Part shown: positions 44,255-52,182 of the stretch, one piece after another
Position numbering within the stretch: the stretch's first letter is position 1
Layout of the letters: each line of letters begins with the position of its first letter
Source of the DNA: Arthrobacter wenxiniae
GTDB lineage: Bacteria; Actinomycetota; Actinomycetes; Actinomycetales; Micrococcaceae
NCBI RefSeq assembly: GCF_013376105.1
Contig: NZ_JAAMFM010000011.1
Span: 1-64,000, forward strand
Length of the DNA stretch: 64,000 nucleotides
Reading direction: 5' to 3'
Program-made: the position numbers and the translations under genes
Notes under the pieces: model-generated
Database searches by the model: none
What the model was told of the DNA's origin: nothing
The model's input: only the letters and a program-made list of their open reading frames with translations

Positions 44255-45076
44255 CTACCCGCGCGTGGGCCGGTCCGGCAGCGTCAGCGGCTCCGTGACC
44301 TGGTGGTAGTAGGGGGCGGCCGCCACGGTCATCCCGCCGTCCACCACCAGGGTCTGTCCGGTCATGTAGGCGGACTTGTCGGAGAGCAGGAATTCAATGG
44401 CGTTGGCCATGTCGGCCACGGTGCCGGGACGCCCCAGCGGGATGGTTTCCAGCACCCGCTCCATCGGGGCCATCCCGGGCATCCCGTAAAAATAGTCCAG
44501 GGAGTCGGACTGGATAAGCCCGCCGTTGACCCCGTTGACATTGATCCCGTAGCCGGCAAACTCCACGGCCATGTAGCGGATGAACGATTCCACGGCCGCC
44601 TTGTACGGGCCCAGCGCGGCATAGCTGGCGAAGCCGCGCATGCTGCCGTAGCTGGTCACGGCCACGATCCGCCCGCCGTTGTCCATGAGCTTCACGGCCT
44701 CCTGGGCGCCCAGGACAAAGGGGCGCAGGTTCACGGCGTGGGAGCGGTCCAGGTGATGGACCTTCAGGTCCACGATCTTCTTGAACGCGGCGGCGGCGGC
44801 ATTGTTGACGAAGTAGTCCAGGCGGCCGTACTCGGCTGCCGCGGCGTCGAACAGCCCCATGATGCCGTCCGGGTCCTCGACGTCGGCCTTGACCGAAATG
44901 GCCTGCCCGCCCAGCCGGCGGGCCTCGGCAGCCACGTTGTCCGCCAGTTCCGCGTTCCGCCGGTAATTGACGACGACGGCGGCCCCCTCCGCGGCGAGCG
45001 CCAGCGCCAGGTGCCTGCCGATCCCGCGCGACGAGCCGGTGATCAGTGCTACTTTTCCGCTGTACTTTCCGCTCAC
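44255..45076 (-). CDS. SDR oxidoreductase of the FabL (enoyl reductase III) type
   Basis: The 273-residue SDR has the NADPH loop TGSSRGIG at 13-20, NNAAA at 91-95 and Ser142. Its active site uses Tyr152 and Lys159 with six residues between them (Y-x6-K), the spacing of FabL-type enoyl reductases rather than the usual Y-x3-K of ketoreductases. It would reduce a carbon-carbon double bond in an acyl thioester. Its start overlaps the stop codon of the acyl-CoA dehydrogenase gene by 4 bases (ATGA). In this operon it is a natural candidate for a ChcA-like cyclohexenylcarbonyl-CoA reductase, which is also an SDR; that role is inference. Confidence 0.85.
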   Translation of the reverse strand: MSGKYSGKVALITGSSRGIGRHLALALAAEGAAVVVNYRRNAELADNVAAEARRLGGQAISVKADVEDPDGIMGLFDAAAAEYGRLDYFVNNAAAAAFKKIVDLKVHHLDRSHAVNLRPFVLGAQEAVKLMDNGGRIVAVTSYGSMRGFASYAALGPYKAAVESFIRYMAVEFAGYGINVNGVNGGLIQSDSLDYFYGMPGMAPMERVLETIPLGRPGTVADMANAIEFLLSDKSAYMTGQTLVVDGGMTVAAAPYYHQVTEPLTLPDRPTRG

Positions 45077-46278
45077 GCGTCCGCCTCTTCCCTTGCTGCC
45101 GCCCGGTCCAGGAGATCCTTTGCAATGACTGCTTTCTGGATTTCGTTGGTGCCTTCCTCAAAGCGCTGGGCCCGGGCGTCCCGGTACACCCTCTCGATGG
45201 GCTCGGACTTCCAGTAGCCAAGCCCGCCGTGCACCTGCAGGGCCTTGTCGGTGACGCGGGTGAGCATGTCCACGGCTGTCAGCTTCGCCATGGAGGACAG
45301 GGCCGCGGCGTCGCCGGCGCCCGCTTCCCACTGCGCGGCGGCGTGCATGACCAGGGCCCTGGCGGCCTGGATGTCGGCCGCGTTTTCGGCGAGCATGAAG
45401 GCAATCGCCTGCCGCGCGGCAATGGGCTTGCCGAACGTGACGCGCCGGCGGGCATAGGCCACGGCCAGTTCCTGCGCCCGCTCGGCGAGCCCGACGCAGC
45501 TCATGCCCACCGAGATCCGGCTCGGCGTCAGGAAGCCGCCCAGGGCAATGGCGAGCCCGTCGCCCTCCTGGCCCAGCCGGTTGGCCACGGGCACGGGCGT
45601 GTCGCGGAACGTCAGCCGGGCGTGGTCGGTGCCGCGCACGCCCATGGTGTTCGAGGTGTCCTCCACGGTGGCGCCGGGGGAGTCCCTTGCCACCAGCAGC
45701 CCCACGGTCCCGTCCTTGCCGCGGCTGCCTTCCAGCCGGGCAAACAGCAGCCAGTAGTCGCAGTCCACGCCGAAGGTGATCAGGTGCTTGGTGCCGTTGA
45801 GAAGGTACCTGTCCCCGTCCCGGCGCACCGTGGAGGTGATGTCCGCCCCCGTGCCGTTGTCGGGTTCGGTGAGCGTGAAGGCCACGGTGATGTCACCGGC
45901 CACCGACGGCACCACAAAGCGCCGCCGCTGGTCCTCCGTGGCGTGCGGGTTCATGGAGCGCCACGTCCCGTTGACCACGTGGACAATCATCCGGATGGAG
46001 GCGTGCGACCTGGAGAACACCTCCATGAGCCCCATCCACTGCGTGAAGGAGAGTCCCGCCCCGCCCAGCGCGCGTGGCGCGGCCAGGCCCAGGAAGCCGC
46101 GCTCCCGCAGCTCAGTGCGGAGGGTCTGCGGCACAGTGCCGGTGGACTCGATCACGCCGGCCCATTTTTCGCCCGGCCCCTCGACCCAGGCCGTCACCTC
46201 GGCCAGCAGCCGCGCATATTCTTCACGGTCCACGGCCGTGCCGCGCCCGTCCAGTCCGGCCAGCCGGTCACCCGCCAT
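45073..46278 (-). CDS. Acyl-CoA dehydrogenase
   Basis: The 401-residue flavoenzyme has the three-domain ACAD fold. AFTLTEPDNGTGADI is the substrate/FAD region near the middle. ARRRVTFGKPIAARQAIAFMLAE and ALQVHGGLGYWKSEPIERVYRDA follow, and the C-terminal FEEGTNEIQ is the FAD-binding signature. It introduces a 2,3-double bond in an acyl-CoA. ATG 46278 is preceded by GAAGGGGA and lies inside the end of the upstream ligase gene (11-base overlap); the open frame beyond to 46551 is a shadow. It also overlaps the SDR gene, so all three are translated as a unit. Confidence 0.92.
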   Translation of the reverse strand: MAGDRLAGLDGRGTAVDREEYARLLAEVTAWVEGPGEKWAGVIESTGTVPQTLRTELRERGFLGLAAPRALGGAGLSFTQWMGLMEVFSRSHASIRMIVHVVNGTWRSMNPHATEDQRRRFVVPSVAGDITVAFTLTEPDNGTGADITSTVRRDGDRYLLNGTKHLITFGVDCDYWLLFARLEGSRGKDGTVGLLVARDSPGATVEDTSNTMGVRGTDHARLTFRDTPVPVANRLGQEGDGLAIALGGFLTPSRISVGMSCVGLAERAQELAVAYARRRVTFGKPIAARQAIAFMLAENAADIQAARALVMHAAAQWEAGAGDAAALSSMAKLTAVDMLTRVTDKALQVHGGLGYWKSEPIERVYRDARAQRFEEGTNEIQKAVIAKDLLDRAAAREEADA

Positions 46279-49200
46279 GGCTGCCGTCCCCTTCTTCCGG
46301 GTTCCAGGGGTCGGACGACGCCGGCCCCTGCCCGGGTGCCGGTCCCGCCCCTGGATGGGGCGCCAGTTGGGCGGCGCGTTCGCGCAGCATGAACTTCTGG
46401 ACCTTGCCCACGGCGTTGCGCGGGATTTCACCGACAATCTCGAGCCGTTCGGGCCAGTAGTGCTTGCTGACGCCGTGCCCGTCAAGGAAGCCCTGCACCC
46501 CGGCGAAGTCCAGGCTGGCGCCGGGGACCAGCGTGGCGAAGAGGCAGGCACGCTCGCCCAGGCGCGGATCGGGCATGGCCACGATGGCCACCTCCGCGAT
46601 GGCGGGGTGGGTGTGCAGGAGCTGTTCGATCTCGTAGACGGGCAGCTTCTCCCCGCCCCTGTTGATGATGTCCTTCACGCGGCCCGTGATGCGCAGGTAG
46701 CCGTCGTCGTCCAGGGTGGCAACGTCGCCCGTGCGGTACCAGTGGTCGGCGGTGAACGTTTCGGCGGCGAGCCCGGGCCGGTCCAGGTACCCGTCGAAGA
46801 CGGTGTCGCTGGAGATTTCGAGGTTGCCGTCGGCCCCCGGGGGAAGGGGGCGGCCGTCGTCGTCGATGATGCGCAGCCGGACGCCCGGCAGCGCCCGGCC
46901 GTCGGTGCCCCAGGCCTTCGCCGGGGGGTCGTAGGGTGCCGACAGGGTGGCGAGCCCCGTTTCGGTGGTGCCAAACGCGCCGCAGACGGCCGAGCCGAGC
47001 ACGCGGGTGGCGCGCTCTGCCAGGGCGCGGGGGACGGCGGCTCCGGTCACCACGAAGGTGTGCAGCCGTGTGGGCGCGGTTCCGCCGCGTTCCACGGCGT
47101 GCACCAGGTCGGTCAGGAACGGGGTGGCCGCCTGGACAAAGCTGCCCTCCCAGTTCCGCAGGACGGCCAGGGCGCGGTCCGGGTCCCACACGCTTTGGAC
47201 AATCTGCGGGGCGCCCAGCACGAACGCCAGCCACATGCCGTAGAGGAAGCCGGTCTGGTGTGCCAGCGGCGAGGGGATGAAGACGGTGTCGGAGCCGTCC
47301 AGGCCCAGCTGGGCGGCCTGTAGCGCGGCGGCCCGTGACAGGCGGCGGTGGGTGTGGAGCACGCCCTTGGGCGGCCCGGACGTGCCCGATGTCAGCAGCA
47401 GCTGGGCCTCGTCGTCGGGGCGGGGCGCGCGGGCGTCGATGGCGGCGCGGTCCACGCGGGCGGCGGCCCGCGCCTGGTGCCAGACCTGCCAGCGCACCGG
47501 GCCCGGCGAGCCGGTGCCGGGGGGCATCAGCCGTGCCGTGCCGGGCGTGCCGTGCACCACGAAAACGTGCTCCACCTTGATGCCCTCCAGCGCCGGGTCG
47601 CGGCCGGCGGCCGCCGCGTCCAGCAGGGCGGCCGTTTCATGCGAATGCTGCCGGCCGCGGAAGTTGTCGGCCACGATCAGGATCCGCGCCCGGGACAGCC
47701 GGAGCGCATACGCCATTTCCCGTTGCCGGAAGATCGGCATGATGGGGCAGATGACGGCCCCGATCCGCATGGCCGCGGCGGCAATCACCACGAACTGGCG
47801 CCAGTTGGGCAGCTGCACGGCGATCCGCTCCCCGGGCTCCACGCCGAGGGAGAGGAACACCGCCGCGGCGCGGTCCACGTCGTCGTCCAGCGCCTGCCAG
47901 CTCAGGTGCGGGGCCGTGTCCCAGCGGGCGTCGACCACGGCCAGGGCGTGCGGCTTTTCCGCCGCCCACTTGCGGATCCAGTCGGAGGCGGTGAGCTCCC
48001 CGGCGGACTCTGCCCGGGCCAGGGCGTCGCTGACGGCGGCCTGCTCGGCCAGCGCCGCCGTGCGGCTTTCGCGCGCCGGACCGGCCTCCACCTCCATGTC
48101 CAGCCCCAGTGTCTGCATGGCGTCCAGGAACATCGGGTAGGAGATGCGGTACGCATTCGGGTAGGTGAGCAGGGAACGGCCCTCCGCGGCGGAGGCGGCG
48201 ACGGCGAGTGACATCAGCACCCGGTGGTCGTTGAAGGACGAGAGGTGCGCGCTGGCCAGGCGCGGCACACCGCGGACCCGCAGGTCCGTGCCGTCAAAGT
48301 CCAGGTCCGCGCCCATGGAGTTCAACTGCAGCATGGCCACCACACGGTCGGACTCCTTCAGGCGCACGTGCTCCACATGGTGGAACACGCTTTCGCCGTC
48401 GGCAAGGGCCGCCATCACGGACAGCACCGGCAGCATGTCCGGCACGGTGCGGCAGTCCACCTCCACGGGGGCAAGCCGCATGCCGTTGTGGCGCACGCGC
48501 ACGCAGTCCGTCTCGGCGTCGTACGCCATGGGCAGGCCCATGGCGGCAACTATGTCAAGGAGCTCGGATTCGGGGTGGTCGGTCCCGTTGGAACGGGTCT
48601 GGCGCAGGCCCTTGAGCAGGACGTCGGCGGGGTGGAGCCCAGCCACGGCGAGGCCGAACGCGGCCGAGCCAATGTCCGGGGGCAGCACGAGGTCGACGGG
48701 GCGGGCCTGCTGGTTGGGCGGGATGGTGAACCGCTGCCAGTCGTCGGAGACGTCCACCCGCAGGCCGAACTGGCGCATCATGCGCACTGTCAGCTCCACG
48801 TAGGTGCGCTCATTCAGCGGCCCGTCCACCACCACCGAGGTCTCGTCCAGCGCGAAGGGCGCGGCCATGACCAGCCCGGACACCCATTGGGAGAGGGTGC
48901 CGGCAATGTGCACCAGCCCGCCGGTGGGCCGCCGCGCCTTCACCTGCAGGGGCGGGCAGTCGTTGGGCGAATGCGCCTCAATGCCCATTTGCCGCAGCCC
49001 GGCCAGGAGGGGGCCGATGGGCCGGTGCGCGAAGTACTTTTGCCCCTTGACGGTCACATCCCTGTCGGCCAGGGCGGCCAGCCCCACCAGGAAGTACAGG
49101 GTGGTGCCGGAGCTGCCCGCGGACACGGCCCCGTTGCGGGCCCGGTAGGGCCCGCCGTGGACAATGAACGTGTCCCCGTCCACATCAATCCGTGTGCCGA

Positions 49201-49387
49201 GGGAGCGCAGGGCGGCGACGGTGTACTGGACATGGCGGGCGTCGCTGAGGCCGTGGATCCGGCTGGTGCCGGGCGCCAGGGAGGCCAGGATCAGCGCGCG
49301 GTGGGCGTGGTATTTCGAGTTGGGGACCAGAACGGTCCCGCGGACAAGGTCGGTGGTTCCCACGACTGACAAATGCACAATTCGCAC
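46268..49387 (-). CDS. Fusion of an EPSP-synthase-like enolpyruvyl transferase and an AMP-forming acyl-CoA ligase
   Basis: Residues 1-430 form an AroA-type fold. E. coli EPSP synthase Lys22, Arg27, Thr97, Arg124, Gln171, Asp313, Lys340, Glu341, Arg344 and Arg386 align with Lys25, Arg30, Thr95, Arg122, Gln167, Asp317, Lys344, Glu345, Arg348 and Arg389. Ser23, Ser169 and Ser197, which hold the shikimate carboxylate and phosphate, are replaced by Tyr26, Leu165 and Glu193. Residues 465-1000 are an acyl-CoA ligase with LTSGTSGPPKG at 665-675, GAFGTTETG, YRTGDVA and catalytic Lys995 in NAVGKVQK; its ending recalls cyclohexanecarboxylate-CoA ligases. Stop overlaps the dehydrogenase start. The GTG start at 49387 is uncertain. 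It is probably not the housekeeping aroA. Confidence 0.88.
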   Translation of the reverse strand: MRIVHLSVVGTTDLVRGTVLVPNSKYHAHRALILASLAPGTSRIHGLSDARHVQYTVAALRSLGTRIDVDGDTFIVHGGPYRARNGAVSAGSSGTTLYFLVGLAALADRDVTVKGQKYFAHRPIGPLLAGLRQMGIEAHSPNDCPPLQVKARRPTGGLVHIAGTLSQWVSGLVMAAPFALDETSVVVDGPLNERTYVELTVRMMRQFGLRVDVSDDWQRFTIPPNQQARPVDLVLPPDIGSAAFGLAVAGLHPADVLLKGLRQTRSNGTDHPESELLDIVAAMGLPMAYDAETDCVRVRHNGMRLAPVEVDCRTVPDMLPVLSVMAALADGESVFHHVEHVRLKESDRVVAMLQLNSMGADLDFDGTDLRVRGVPRLASAHLSSFNDHRVLMSLAVAASAAEGRSLLTYPNAYRISYPMFLDAMQTLGLDMEVEAGPARESRTAALAEQAAVSDALARAESAGELTASDWIRKWAAEKPHALAVVDARWDTAPHLSWQALDDDVDRAAAVFLSLGVEPGERIAVQLPNWRQFVVIAAAAMRIGAVICPIMPIFRQREMAYALRLSRARILIVADNFRGRQHSHETAALLDAAAAGRDPALEGIKVEHVFVVHGTPGTARLMPPGTGSPGPVRWQVWHQARAAARVDRAAIDARAPRPDDEAQLLLTSGTSGPPKGVLHTHRRLSRAAALQAAQLGLDGSDTVFIPSPLAHQTGFLYGMWLAFVLGAPQIVQSVWDPDRALAVLRNWEGSFVQAATPFLTDLVHAVERGGTAPTRLHTFVVTGAAVPRALAERATRVLGSAVCGAFGTTETGLATLSAPYDPPAKAWGTDGRALPGVRLRIIDDDGRPLPPGADGNLEISSDTVFDGYLDRPGLAAETFTADHWYRTGDVATLDDDGYLRITGRVKDIINRGGEKLPVYEIEQLLHTHPAIAEVAIVAMPDPRLGERACLFATLVPGASLDFAGVQGFLDGHGVSKHYWPERLEIVGEIPRNAVGKVQKFMLRERAAQLAPHPGAGPAPGQGPASSDPWNPEEGDGSHGG

Positions 49388-49481
49388 CCGATTCCCATGA
49401 TCAAGGTTTCTGCGTCTGCCCGCACGGGGGCTTTGCTGCCAGCCTACGCGTTGACGGCGGGAATGGGCAGGGGCGTATTTG

Positions 49482-51059
49482 TCAGTCCGGCACCAGCATG
49501 GTGCGCAAATCCAGGCGGCGCAGCACCTGGTCGGCAGCCACCGTGTCCGAGCCCGTTTCGCCGCGTGCGGTCACCATTTCCTGTCTGGCCGCGTCGAGGG
49601 CCAGGGACTGGACGGTGATGGCCCAGCCCCGGAACTCGGAGCGTTCCTCCTTGACCGCGACGGTGGGCGTGCCGGCCAGCTCGGTGTGGAGCTGCAGCAG
49701 CTGCCTCTTGACCCATTCGATCCTCTTCTCATCCACGCCGTCGAGGAGGTCGGAAGCCTGCACGGCGGCCATGGCCGCTTCCTCCGCCCGGGAAGCGAGG
49801 TCCTGTTCCATCTGCTTTTGCGTTTCAGGCGATTCCGACAGGCCAAGCCGTTTCATCAGCCATGGCAAGGTCAACCCCGGCAGGACAAGCGTGCTCAACA
49901 AGACGGCCACGGCCAGCAGGACTATCTGCGCGCGGCCGGGGAACGGCGAGCCGTCGGCCAACGTGGACGGCAAGGCCAGGGCGAGCGCCAACGTTGCCAA
50001 GCCGCGCATGCCGCACCAGGTGAGCGCCGCAACGTCCTTCGCGTTCGACGGCGGCGCGTCTGCTCCGCGACGCCGGCTCGGCAGCACCAGCAGGGCCAGC
50101 CACGCGGCGCGGACGGCAAAGCAGAGCACGCAGATCAGTGCCGCCGGCCAGATCAGCGCTCCAATGTTCGTCTCCTGGCCTTCGATTGCCTGGCGCACTT
50201 CCAAGCCCACCAGGCCAAAGGCGATGCCCGTCACCATCAACTCCACCACGTCCCAGAAGGCGTTGACGGTGACCCTCTCCTGCGCAGCATTGGCGCGGCC
50301 GCCGCGCCTGATCTCCAAGGCCGTGACGACGACGGCGACGACGCCCGAGGCGTGGACGGAATCCGCCGCTATGTACACCGCGAACGGGACCACCAGGGTG
50401 ACCGCGCTGTGCCCCACGGGATTGGTGACAAAGTCCGTCAGCTTCTTGGTGACCCAGCCGGCGGCCAGGCCGATGGCGGCCGCGCCAACGGCCCCGAGCA
50501 GAAATGAAACGATGATGCCGGGCCCAACGTCCTGTCCGGCCACGGCCGCGGCGACGGCGGTCTGGAAAATGACGATGGCGGTGGCGTCGTTGAACAACCC
50601 CTCGCTCTGCAGCACGCCGCTCAGCCGCCGGGGCATCCGGACCTTCCCGGCAATGGACTCCACGGCCACCGGGTCAGGCGGGGCCACCATGGCGCCGAGC
50701 GCAATGGCCGCCGGTATGCCAATTCCGGGGACCAACAACCAGGCGGCACCCGCCACCGTTGCCGTCGTCACCACCACCAGCGCAACCGCCAACAACACTA
50801 TGCTGCGCCAGCGAACCCGGAACACGGACCACGATGACTTCAACGCGGTGGCGAACAGCAGCGGCGGCAAAAAGAGCGGCAGAATCAGTTCGGGCTCGAT
50901 CTTGACCTGCGGGAACCCGGGGATGAATGCCGCACCGGCAGAAAGAATGATCATCAGCACTGGATACGGCAGACGGATGCGGTCCCCGAGGCCAACCATG
51001 AGGACCGTAGCCAGCATCAAACCAACAACCACTGCCAAGGTTCCCACCGTCAACACCAC
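49482..51059 (-). CDS. Na+/H+ antiporter, CPA1 (NhaP/NHE) family
   Basis: The 525-residue protein has about twelve membrane helices and a cytoplasmic tail of roughly 100 residues with charged helices (MEQDLASRAEEAAMAAVQAS). The transport core shows MVAPPDPVAVESIAGKV and SEGLFNDATAIVIF, the CPA1 pattern whose Asn-Asp pair binds the ion. It would expel sodium or lithium in exchange for protons and help pH and salt homeostasis. GTG 51059 gives the earliest in-frame start; the ribosome site is weak. It lies 94 bases upstream of the EPSP-synthase/CoA-ligase gene on the same strand, so read-through is possible, but the functions look unrelated. Confidence 0.92.
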   Translation of the reverse strand: MVLTVGTLAVVVGLMLATVLMVGLGDRIRLPYPVLMIILSAGAAFIPGFPQVKIEPELILPLFLPPLLFATALKSSWSVFRVRWRSIVLLAVALVVVTTATVAGAAWLLVPGIGIPAAIALGAMVAPPDPVAVESIAGKVRMPRRLSGVLQSEGLFNDATAIVIFQTAVAAAVAGQDVGPGIIVSFLLGAVGAAAIGLAAGWVTKKLTDFVTNPVGHSAVTLVVPFAVYIAADSVHASGVVAVVVTALEIRRGGRANAAQERVTVNAFWDVVELMVTGIAFGLVGLEVRQAIEGQETNIGALIWPAALICVLCFAVRAAWLALLVLPSRRRGADAPPSNAKDVAALTWCGMRGLATLALALALPSTLADGSPFPGRAQIVLLAVAVLLSTLVLPGLTLPWLMKRLGLSESPETQKQMEQDLASRAEEAAMAAVQASDLLDGVDEKRIEWVKRQLLQLHTELAGTPTVAVKEERSEFRGWAITVQSLALDAARQEMVTARGETGSDTVAADQVLRRLDLRTMLVPD

Positions 51060-51176
51060 CGCTCTTTCGTTCTTCAGAGACTAAAAACAGCGTAGTCGTG
51101 AAACCCCGACGCGTCGGCGGCATGCGGGGTGGTGAGGGTGTTCGGCTCCCTCCGCAGTGCGAGGCGGATGCCGCCT

Positions 51177-51539
51177 TCAGTGCCCGCGCGCCCGAATCCC
51201 GGCACATGTCACGCAGTGCCTGGCCTCCGGCCGGACCTCGAGCCGTTCGGCCGGAACGGGTTGCCCGCAACGTTCACACGTGCCGAAGGTTCCGTGCGCC
51301 AGGCGCTCCTGCGCGTCCCGCAACTCAGCCAGTTGGGCTTCAACGCCCGCCAACAGGGCGACGGCCCGCTCCCGCTCCAACGTCACGGTGGAACCTTCGG
51401 GATCGTGTTCGTCATCCGCCGGCGTATCGCGGTGAGCGAGCGTCACTTCACGGATTTCGCCGCGCAGCCTCATGACCTGGCCGCGCGCGTGTTCCACGCG
51501 CGCGGCCAGTAATTCCCGGATGAGCTCTTCACGAGGCAT
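51177..51539 (-). CDS. TraR/DksA-type zinc-finger protein
   Basis: The 120-residue protein has a coiled-coil-like N-terminal two-thirds and a C-terminal DksA-type zinc finger, CERCG followed by CVTC. DksA relatives bind RNA polymerase through the secondary channel and alter initiation, but in actinobacteria short members are poorly studied and the acidic coiled-coil tip needed for that activity is not obvious here. AAGGG precedes the ATG, and TAGCCT lies 5 bases upstream, so the leader is very short or absent. Confidence 0.85.
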   Translation of the reverse strand: MPREELIRELLAARVEHARGQVMRLRGEIREVTLAHRDTPADDEHDPEGSTVTLERERAVALLAGVEAQLAELRDAQERLAHGTFGTCERCGQPVPAERLEVRPEARHCVTCAGIRARGH

Positions 51540-51592
51540 CCCTTAGGCTACCCCGCTCGCGGCGCATGCGTCAGGACACCCATGGCGGCCGG

Positions 51593-52081
51593 TCAGACGC
51601 TCACGGTGATCCAGTCGCCGTCGATGGCCGCGGCAAACCGGGGCAGCGCCTCCCTGGCGGGGCCGGACACCACGGTGCCGTCGCTTCCCTTGAACACCGA
51701 ACTGTGGCACGGGCACTTAAAGTCGGAACCGTCAGGCACCACCGCGCAGCCGGCGTGCGTGCACACGTCGCTGTAGGCCAGGACGGTGGCTGCGTCGGGG
51801 CGGTAGATCACCACGTTGACCCCGTTGGCCGTGCCCGCGGCGGTGGCGCCGACGGCCAGCTCGGAGATTTTTCCCACCCGCACCGGCTTCCCCGTCGTGG
51901 GGATGGGTTGCGGCGCGGACACCTTTTGGGAAGCCGGTGAAGCTGCCGGCACGCACCCGGCCAGCGCCAGGGCACAAGCGCCGCCGCAGACGGCGGTGGT
52001 GGCCCGGAGGACGTTGCGCCGGCTGGGGGACGAACCCGGGGACGTCACAGGGGGCGGCACCGGGGAAAGCTCGACAGTCAT
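51593..52081 (-). CDS. Exported Rieske [2Fe-2S] lipoprotein
   Basis: The 162-residue protein has a Tat-type start (SRRNVLRATT at 20-29), a hydrophobic core and a lipobox LALAGC ending at Cys43, so it should be exported folded with its cluster and anchored as a lipoprotein. The Rieske motifs are CTHAGC (Cys107, His109, Cys112) and CPCHSS (Cys123, Cys125, His126); Cys107, His109, Cys123 and His126 bind the cluster and the other two cysteines form the disulphide. It is an electron carrier, but no partner oxidoreductase is adjacent. The ATG at 52081 follows AGGA and removes seven residues from the longest frame. Confidence 0.9.
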   Translation of the reverse strand: MTVELSPVPPPVTSPGSSPSRRNVLRATTAVCGGACALALAGCVPAASPASQKVSAPQPIPTTGKPVRVGKISELAVGATAAGTANGVNVVIYRPDAATVLAYSDVCTHAGCAVVPDGSDFKCPCHSSVFKGSDGTVVSGPAREALPRFAAAIDGDWITVSV

Positions 52082-52182
52082 GGGATTATTCCTATCAGCC
52101 AAGACTGGGCGTTGGCCAAGAGGCGCGACGCCGGCCGCGCACCCATGGTGAGCGGCCGGCGTCGTGCGTGGGCAGGGGATCG

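Noticed and set aside
46268-49387. Simple housekeeping aroA annotation
   Set aside because: The shikimate-phosphate contacts are changed, the protein is fused to a CoA ligase, and the operon holds acyl-CoA enzymes rather than shikimate genes.
43703-49387. A polyketide or nonribosomal peptide cluster round the fusion enzyme
   Set aside because: No ketosynthase, acyltransferase, condensation domain or carrier protein is present. The MFS and GNAT genes alone do not make a cluster.
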